64,000 bases of DNA from assembly GCA_014773175.1 (NCBI GenBank), contig VXCM01000162.1, positions 189,237 through 253,236 of the forward strand, written 5' to 3'. Both the position numbers and the translations under genes were made by a program. This document shows positions 43,170 to 64,000 of the stretch, in pieces (within the stretch, counting starts at the first letter, position 1; each line of letters starts with the position of its first letter). A model generated the notes under the pieces. The model had not been told where the DNA came from, ran no database searches, and saw nothing but the letters and a program-made list of their open reading frames with translations. The DNA is from Lucifuga dentata. Taxonomy: Eukaryota; Chordata; Actinopteri; Ophidiiformes; Bythitidae.

Positions 43170-45744
43170 CTTTATAAGTCTTCATGTGGGTCTTTATTTA
43201 ACTTGATCAGCTTTTGTTTCTTTTACAACTATATACAATGTACAGGCAGCAGATCATATATCTCTTATAATGAATGAGTGATGATACAGGGAGGTTTTTA
43301 TAGACTGATGTTGACCAGATCCTTTTAGACAATATACATCGTAAATAATTGGAATTTTTAGAAAATGGTATCTAAAAAAAGGATGAAAGGTAGTACAAGA
43401 GACAAAATTGTAAAAGCCCTCATTATGTACAGAAAAAAAGCCAACATAGCATTTGTCAACAACAAAAAAAGTTAAACTTAATGAAATTATTTTCTCCATA
43501 TACACATGATAGCTCAAAAATATTTCCAAAGCTAATAGTCTCTGATTTGGTCACAAAAGTTAGATAGTGAAGCATAGTGAATAAAAGTTTACAGCCTGAT
43601 TAAATATCTGAGGATCTCAACACAGCATCGCAAGGCTGCTTTTTAACTTCTCAAGTTAGGAGAAGTACAAACTACCATTATTTTCTTTCATGCAGACACT
43701 CCCCTTGATTGCAATTCATGTGAAACAAAGCTGTTATTCTACTGTGCCACTAAAGGTTAAGAGTGAAAAAAAACTTTGTGAGGTATCAAGGTTACTGTCC
43801 CCGACAGCACAATCGGAACTCTGATTTGGAGAAGACAAGAGCCAAGAAGTCACACAATCAACCACAGAACAACCTCACCATGTGATCCAAACTCACACTT
43901 CAGTGTGTCTGCAAGGGGGCATGTCTTAATGACATTTTACTTCAGAGGAACATTTATGGCAATTAAAATGCTTTTTATCTTGAAACCAGTTTTCTGAAAA
44001 AGGTTCAATTTGACATTAGCTGCCATAATCCTTCATCAGCATTTTTTAAGACTTGTTTTTTTCCAAGACATACTGATGATTCCAATGAAAAATCTGCCAC
44101 AAAATATAGGGAAAGAAGAGAAAAAACTCTTATAGCTCAATTTCTTTATCAAAAATAAGAACAGAAAACTTGGACATTCAGGGAGTTCTGTGTTAGTGGA
44201 CTAGTTAACTCAATATGATATAGAATTGAAAAAGTAAAACATTTTGAATAAAGTGATATACCATTTAAAATCCAAGTAGACTATTATCCTCATTTAATTT
44301 TCCCCATAACATCAACCCTTCCATGAAAACTCAAGCAGACCTACAAATGAAGCTCATACAGAACTCAATCGTTTTGGGGCTTTTATCTAGCTAAGTCAGA
44401 AAGGCACATCACTTTGATATCAGGCATAAATAATGAAGTCAAATTACTGCAGAAAAAAAACATACCATCACAATAGTGCCAGTAAAATGAGTGTCTCCAT
44501 CACAGAAGACAGCCATCAAAAGACGACTTGAGGGAGAAAAAAAGCATTCAGTGCATGTAACTACATTCATAACAAACTTCATTTACATGTATGTGCATGG
44601 TGACCACATTCAGCCAGATTAAAGAAACCTGAAACACTTCTAAACTGCAAGCTAGACTGTGAAGACGAAGATGCAGGAAAGATTTAATCACAGATCTCCA
44701 AGAACGAACCCAACACCCAACACCCTGTCAGGACAGATGAAGTCCCTCCTGCTATATCCGCAACATCAGATGATGCCAAGTGATCAATCGCTGAACTTAC
44801 TGAGCAGATATAAAACTCAATCTATAGATGAGACGGTTTCAGTAGAGCTGTGTGGGAATCCTGTGAGCGGTAGCTACAGGTGAACTAACTCGGAACTCGG
44901 TAAGGTGTGTTTATTTTTATGCCATGTGACAAAACGAATGCAGACTGCTTTCTATAGAAACATGTAATGTCGAGGTCTACTGCCAGAATCAGAAACTCCC
45001 CTATATGCTTAGTGTGAGCCTTATAATGCTCAAACATATGCCAAAGCAAAATATTGTTATTCAAAATGAAGAAAAGTGTCTGAAAAGCTGCATCAATCAA
45101 GGGCTCCATCCAAGAAGTTCATGATCACACCAGACAAATCTTTCAAAGCATTTTCTGCTGCCATCATAACCGACCAATTCAGAAAGTATTTACGGAGCAA
45201 TGTGCTGCTATATGCATAAATAGCTGCTGCTTCAACCAAATTGTTAGCTTAGTTTAACGTGTAAAATTTAGCTGAACTTTAGTGTTCATGTGAAAATTAA
45301 GATGGGTGAGATTACAAATGAAAGTAAACCTATGGATTACTGCAGTACTAGTGAGTGATGTTTTACTACAGGTGGAGTACCACGGTGAGTGGTGTGCATA
45401 TGTGGGTTTTGTGGGTGGTGATGGTGCTGGGCAGAGTAAAAACAGTACCACTAAGAAAAGAGATCATGGTGAAACCAAAGAAAGAAACGAAAAAGAAAAG
45501 AGAAGGTTCAATGATTGATATGTTTTTACCAATTTTTCTGGTGATGTCAATAGTCAACAAGGTCTTTTTTTAACATTTGTATATTTCTCCTGTCTTAGAT
45601 GCTCTGCTGCTTCCCATGCAACTCCAGGGTAGCGGTCTGCAGTGACGTCACAGGGGGATCCGTTGGAAGAAAAGAAGGAGCTGAAAGGAGATTCGTTTTC
45701 ATAGTTCCCTTGGCGGGGCTTTTAAGAGCAACAGAGGTGGCTCA
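43170..45744 (-). other. ap1g1: Probable AP1G1 3' UTR
   Basis: Follows the stop codon. AATAAA signals occur on the minus strand at 44910-44915 and 43193-43198, suggesting a short and a long 3' UTR. A canonical Pumilio element TGTATATA lies at 43230-43237, just before the distal signal. A palindromic TGACGTCA is at 45643-45650. The extent is inferred. Confidence 0.45.
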
Positions 45745-58288
<12,544 letters not shown>

Positions 58289-58363
58289 TTAGTGCCAATA
58301 CAATAAAAATGGAGCACAAAATACGATGATGGGGTAGGCAGGATAAGCAGTATATACCACTTT

Positions 58364-58366
<3 letters not shown>

Positions 58367-58402
<36 letters not shown>

Positions 58403-58432
58403 ATACATACTGTATATATATGCACACACACA
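58367..58432. repeat. (TA)n(TG)n microsatellite
   Basis: Short TA and TG runs just upstream of the first AP1G1 coding exon. Confidence 0.9.
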
Positions 58433-58722
58433 TACAGATAGATGCCATGCTATGAAGCTGTCTGTACTGTTAGTACTGATATAGACTGGATATTATATGC
58501 CATGATCATAATATTTCTCTTTTACGTAACAAAAAAACCCTCAAATTTACATTCAAAAAGGTGGGTGAACAAAGAATTGTAGACAATTAAAGGAAGTGTT
58601 TACCTTAAAAAAAAAAAAAAAAAAAAAAAGACAGAATAAAACCTCTTTTTCCTCTTGACTAAATGTGAGCCATCCATTCCGATAGTTTTGGTGATTCGCT
58701 GCAGTTTGCATATATAGTACAT

Positions 58723-59385
58723 TTAAAGGACCATACGTGTGGTTTTGCATGTTTGAGCCCAATAAATACTACCCACACACATATTACATTACTATCATCA
58801 TCAAATACTACCCACCTACATGTTACATTACTACTACTACCGACAAACATACTGTATTACATTATTATCAACCATTTTCCAAAACAATAATTTCTTTTAA
58901 TTTTTGTGTTCTTTTGTGAAATCTGCTAATCTTTCAAAATCAAATGATGAAGTGATACATCCACATTAAAATTCAGCTGCTAACACCTACAAATGATTGT
59001 AGGTGGTTGTGGTTTAATTTCTTGGTGAATTCAGTCTCCTCCTGGGACTGTATTCCCTGGTGGAGAAATAATTTTTTAATGTGTAGCTCTGTGTTGGATT
59101 GGTTAAATTAAGTAACTTTAACAAAAACTAATAACAACGCGTGGTTCACTGTGATGAATCTCAATCAATCACGTTTCAAATCTCTACTCGCTGATTTTAA
59201 TAGCGTCCCGGAATGAACTGAAACCGATGGCAGTCTGCAAGGTACAACATCCATGGTTTCAGTAAATTCATTCAAAATTCATGGTTCCAGTAGCAGGTTT
59301 GGGAAAATGGTTGGCAGCAAAGTAATAATGTATGCAGCCTGTATTTATTAGGCTCGAATGCAAAATCACCAGTATGGTTCTTTAA
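58723..59385. mobile_element. TTAA-flanked MITE, copy D
   Basis: Left end TTAAAGGACCATACGTGTG; right end CACCAGTATGGTTCTTTAA. It shares the CCCAATAAATACTACC block with copy B and the CCTGGGACTGTATTCCCTGG block with the whole family. Confidence 0.85.
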
Positions 59386-59684
59386 CTGCATTTTGGTGTT
59401 GGTGCTCAAAGCATCATTCACGTTAATCCACACATGTTGATGTTAACAGTTCTACTGTGAAGTATTTGCAACCGGCGAGTCTTTGTACTAAGGAAAGAAT
59501 ATTTTCAGTCAATTTATTGGCACCTTAAGAGAACCACAACTCAAATGCTGTGGAGCTGCTGCACTGTGTAAAATGTACACAGTGCAGCAGCACAGCTGAT
59601 ACCACAACTGATACCTTCAAACCTAACACATCAACAGCGCTGAAACTATCTTGATGGGTAGATCGCACTCAAGTAACTGTAAAA

Positions 59685-60357
59685 TTAAAGGACCATACCG
59701 ACCATTTTGCATGGTTGAGCCTAATATATTCAATTTTCATACGTTATGTTGCTGACAACCATTTCCCAAAGGATAAAACCGTATTTCAGCTTTCCTGATA
59801 TTTTGCAAAATCTCTTAATCTTTCAAAATCAAATATTCAAGTGATACACCCACCTTAAAAATCAATGTTTCGCCTGCTAATAGTTATGCAGCCTTATGAA
59901 ATCACGGTCGGTTAAATTTTTCGATAAACGTAGGTCTTCTTTTGGGACTATATTCTCTGGTGGAGACATACATTCACTCTGCGCTTTTTATTGCGCTTNA
60001 GGTCTTCTTTTGGGACTATATTCTCTGGTGGAGACATACATTCACTCTGCGCTTTTTATTGCGCTTAAATGCTAAAATTACATAACTTAAAAAGACAAAC
60101 AAACCTGAATATACCTCTTGTTCACGATGATGGATTACCTAGCTTATCCCAAGAAGGTTTCAAGTATCAACAAGTTGATTTTAATAGCGTACCAGAATGA
60201 ACTGAAACCAATGGCGGTCTGGGAGATAGGGAAAAAAAAAAAATTTAATTCACTGTTTCAGCCATATGCTTTGGGAAATGATTGTCAGTAATGTTACATG
60301 TATGAAAATTGAATATATTAGGCTCAAACATGCAAAATGGATGGTATGGTCCTTTAA
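59685..60357. mobile_element. TTAA-flanked MITE, copy E
   Basis: Close relative of copy C with the same long inverted repeats. Its apparent length is inflated by the 68 bp introduced by the N-linked duplication at 59999. Confidence 0.9.
59932..60066. repeat. Exact 67-bp duplication around a single N (assembly artefact)
   Basis: 59932-59998 and 60000-60066 are identical with one N at 59999, inside MITE copy E. Copy C lacks the duplication, which supports an artefact. Confidence 0.9.
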
Positions 60358-63300
60358 GTTTTATTGCGGTTTGGGCAAAAATACTCAGGTCTTAAAACCC
60401 TATTAACAAATACTTGATAAATATTTTGTTTAAAAAGAGTGGTGTTAAGCTTGCTGCTACAAAGTGTTGTCTATTCCAATTTTTAAGAGTATTAGATGTG
60501 CAGAGGGAAAGGAGAATGGCAGGTGAAATTCCATTCCCTTGCAGAGAAGCTTCTGAGAGCAGCAAGGCTTCGAATCAGGGGAAGATTAAATATTCATGGA
60601 AAGAACACATACGGCCGTGAGAATAAATTCTTGTGCATGTAAATATTCCACTACCAAAAAATTGCTACATACAAAAAAGAAAAAAAAAGAAACAGGAAAA
60701 ACCCAGCAGCTCATAGAGAATACTTGCTTGAAGCTTTTTTTTTTCAGCAGAATAAAACATGCTTCCAAGCAGGCCCTGATGCTGCAGGTCAGCTTGGTTA
60801 TGTCTGCTGTAGCTTGAGTGGAAAAGCGTAGGATAAAGGTTTGCAATACATGACGCAACTACAACGTGCTACACTAGGAAAGCACAAAAGTGCCATAACT
60901 CTCCTGAGGAAAATGGGAACCCAGGAGGGAAGGAGGACAGCTTGATGTGTCAGCAGGTGATTTGTAGAACATCTGAAACTTCACAGAGCTTAAAGCAGAA
61001 TAGGGTGGGGTGGGGGGGTTCAGGTAAAGCTGCATTCTAAAGACACCAGGGAGCTGCTGTCCCTCTAATACCATTAAAATTACCTACAATGAATGGAGCT
61101 ACTGTCGGGCTTCATAAACCTTTAGTCACTTGCTGAGCTTGTAATCAAATATGTACACGTGAAATAAGGCAAATCCAGCATCTGCTCAGAACTGATTAAA
61201 CTGAAGCTTTTTTTTTTTTTTTTTTTCNTTTTTTTTTTTTTTTTTTTCCCTCACACATACTGGTGTATACATGCATGCACACACATTTTCCTTCTGCAGC
61301 CAAAACACAACTTATATGTTATATTGCACATAATTACATAATTGTTGTGGCTGCTGTTACTTTCATAGTCAAACCACCTGGCAAGTAGTTGGGTAGATTT
61401 GTTTTAAAGAACAAAACTTAAAAGAGAGGTTGAGTACATAGAAGGGGGACTGGAAAGACCAATCAAAGGTCAAAGGTAAGGGGAACCTTGAGCTTGTTCA
61501 ATCGTTGTCCAGCAACAGCCACTCAGGTCACAGGTCACTTTACGTAGACTTTACTCAGTGTTACAAAAAAAAACAAAAAAAAAAACATCAGCAGCAGAGA
61601 AGTGACACAACAGAAACATCAGTTTAACAATGTACACACAACCAGCATCAGGCAAAAGATGCTGCGCCTCTATGCTCTGCACAATATAGGTTAAAACATT
61701 CATCTTTTATGCATATCTTAAAAAAATATATCTATCCTGTGAACAACAGTTTAGCAGGTGTCATGACTGCCCCCTACTACCTGCATATTCCTACAAACCT
61801 ATAACTGCTGGAATAACACTGAGGTTAAGTTGGCCAATTGGACGCCATTAGACACAATTAAAATGGCAGCATTAAAAAACATCATCTATTATTATCATAG
61901 TCAACAGTCACACAAAACTATTTCCACAAGAGCTATTTTCATGTCGCAATTTGGTAAATTGTCAAACATTATGGCACATGTTTCATATTCTATTAGTGTC
62001 TTATGTTTTCTGTGAGGGAGCATCTTTTGTATGAACTGTATGAAATGTTCATAACAAGCTTTTTCTCTCATGAGATTTGGAGCGTCAGCTTTAAGATCCT
62101 GACAACCACTAACAAGCCAAGAACACACCACACCTTTCTTTTACCAGAGGGAACAGCCAACCTGTCCAGCTTTGAGACATTATCTTCGATGTTTTGGGAG
62201 AGAAAACCATTAGAAATAGTTTTATTTCACATTAATAAACTCAATGAGGACTTTCTTGCTGGGAATTGCAACTACTGATGTCCTCAGCTACCTTCTTTTT
62301 TTGGGGGTGGAAAGAGCTGCGCAACTAACTTGACAAAAAGATGATCAGGCTGCTAGAGGAAATACAGACACCACCTGGGAAAAGCTTTTCTTGCTCATTT
62401 TGCCAGTCTGTTGTAAACTACACCTCACCTCTTGATTTGCTGTCTGTGCTCAGCTATGCACCCAGCGAGACATTTTAACTGGAAAACAAAAAAATCTACA
62501 TGAGGCCATTCTATGCCTAAATATGTCACAAACACTCCTAAATGTTCAGCTCTACATGGAACGACAAGGAGAAGCTAGTATTTAAGAGTAAACATGAAAT
62601 CAAATCTTCAGATGAGGCGCATTAACTTGTACCTTTATTTACACTGCTTGCTACATGCAAAAGCAAACACTGAGATCTGCTTATGAGTAGAGGACATAAA
62701 ACTTAGAGGCAAAACATTGCAATTTGGTGCGTGAAAGTAGTTGTACATTCAAAAGCCTAGTGGGTGAAAAACATCCATGACAAAGTTTTTTTTTTAAGTT
62801 AAATTTGAACTATCAAATGACTACCTCGCGTGATCGCACTGGATGACACCATTGTAGAGGTTGAACGAAGAACTGGCTGTGTGCACACAAAGTCTATGAC
62901 CAATGTCTTCAGTCTGAGCTCACAGCATGCTAAAGTTTTAGCATCAGAAGTGTTAGGGTACTAGTGTTAGGGTTTACCTAAACAAATAGTTCATTTTGGC
63001 TTTAGAAAACTAGCCAGCAGGCAAAGGCAGCAAAGCAACTAACACTAATGATGACATGCAACTATTAATGCCAACTTCTTTAGTATTCTGTCAAACACTC
63101 GCTTAAAGGGGCAGTGCACATTCCTAACTGCACTTGAAAGAAAGATGGGGGCGTAAAAAGTTTAGCTAAACAAAGCTTATCTTGCTGAGATGTCATACTC
63201 CTCACTTTAAAAATGCAGCTGTTCATATCTGGCACCTGGAATAAAAAGCTGATGGACTGAGGTTTTTCACTCAGTAAAGTTATCCAGATAACTTATTAAA

Positions 63301-64000
63301 ACCTGCTTCTTGGAACACAGCCAGATACATAGCTACATCTACTGTAGCCTGAGAGGGTCATCAGCTACACTCAGCGATGACTTTATGGTGTATCTGTACA
63401 ATCTAACATAATGTAAGTTTCACAGAGATAGGATTTATGGCAGGGCTGTTGCATTGGAGTGCATCAGGCTGTAAAGATGTGCCTAATTAAACTGCTACTC
63501 TACATTCACTAAAGTTTTTAATATGATAGCCCTATAGCTTCTATACTGTATCATCTACCTGTACAAGTCATATTTGGCTTTTCTTTTGTGGCAGATTTAA
63601 AGTCTGACAATTACAAATCTGACAATTATAATTCTACCATGATCATGTTTTGATGTTAAGATGGTTAAATCTATAGCTGAGAATCGTGTGTCCTGCTGAA
63701 ACCCTCGATAAGCTAAATTCATAGTCTGATATAAATTTATGGCTTCATTTTGATCAATAACTGCTGCTTTAAAATAAAGTTTTTCTGAATACACAGTGGC
63801 TCAAATAAGCATTTTGCCATAAATCACTGTCAGAAGAGCTAAAGGCTGTGACTTTGGTAAGGTCATAGCTGTGTAGTTTCATTTAAGTTATTTACCATTA
63901 AAGGAATAACATGGATTTGATTGAATCCTACAGATCCCCTCAATGTAGGAAACCAAAGAGCTGTGTAGCTGAGATTAAAACCACAATAATCACACAATTC
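60358..64000. other. Unannotated AT-rich region upstream of AP1G1 coding exons
   Basis: Probably AP1G1 intron between leader exon(s) and the first coding exon, or 5' flank. Contains T homopolymers around an N at 61228. I see no CpG island, coding exon or RNA gene on either strand. Confidence 0.55.

Overview
This is a nuclear genomic window from a vertebrate, almost certainly a teleost fish. The evidence is long introns, GT-AG splice sites throughout, abundant (CA)n and (GA)n microsatellites, several families of short DNA transposons, fragments of fish-type LINE repeats, and proteins close to but clearly diverged from mammalian orthologues. There are no prokaryotic operons, CRISPR arrays or phage features.

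Two protein-coding genes fill the window, both on the minus strand. PHLPP2 (PH domain and leucine-rich repeat protein phosphatase 2) occupies 1683-38263 in 19 coding exons (4290 nt, 1429 codons plus stop). AP1G1 (gamma-1 adaptin of the AP-1 clathrin adaptor) occupies 45745-58258 in 23 coding exons (2469 nt, 822 codons plus stop). I reconstructed every splice junction by hand; all phases agree and both reading frames stay open end to end. AP1G1 followed by PHLPP2 on one strand is the arrangement known on human 16q22, so this is conserved synteny.

Layout from left to right: probable PHLPP2 3' UTR (1-1682); PHLPP2 exons 19 to 4 (1.7-18.2 kb); a repeat-rich 11 kb intron (18.2-29.3 kb); exons 3 to 1 (29.3-38.3 kb) with a CpG-rich promoter near 38.0-38.5 kb; an intergenic stretch with MITE debris; AP1G1 3' UTR; AP1G1 exons 23 to 1 (45.7-58.3 kb); and an AT-rich region to 64 kb that should be AP1G1 intron or 5' flank. 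No CpG-rich AP1G1 promoter is visible, so it probably lies beyond the window.

The most interesting non-protein feature is a box C/D snoRNA at 52124-52201 inside an AP1G1 intron. Its antisense element matches 5.8S rRNA and places U14 exactly five nucleotides from box D', the known target of mammalian SNORD71, which also resides in AP1G1. Other notable items are a 9-nt AP1G1 microexon (Asn-Glu-Lys) with an upstream UGC element, (UG)n tracts beside four PHLPP2 3' splice sites, a TTAA-flanked MITE family with at least five copies, a nested retroposon with a 13-bp target duplication, and exact 61-67 bp duplications around single N bases that look like assembly artefacts.

The two genes are functionally separate: PHLPP2 dephosphorylates AKT- and PKC-type kinases at the membrane, while AP1G1 is a large subunit of the trans-Golgi/endosome clathrin adaptor.
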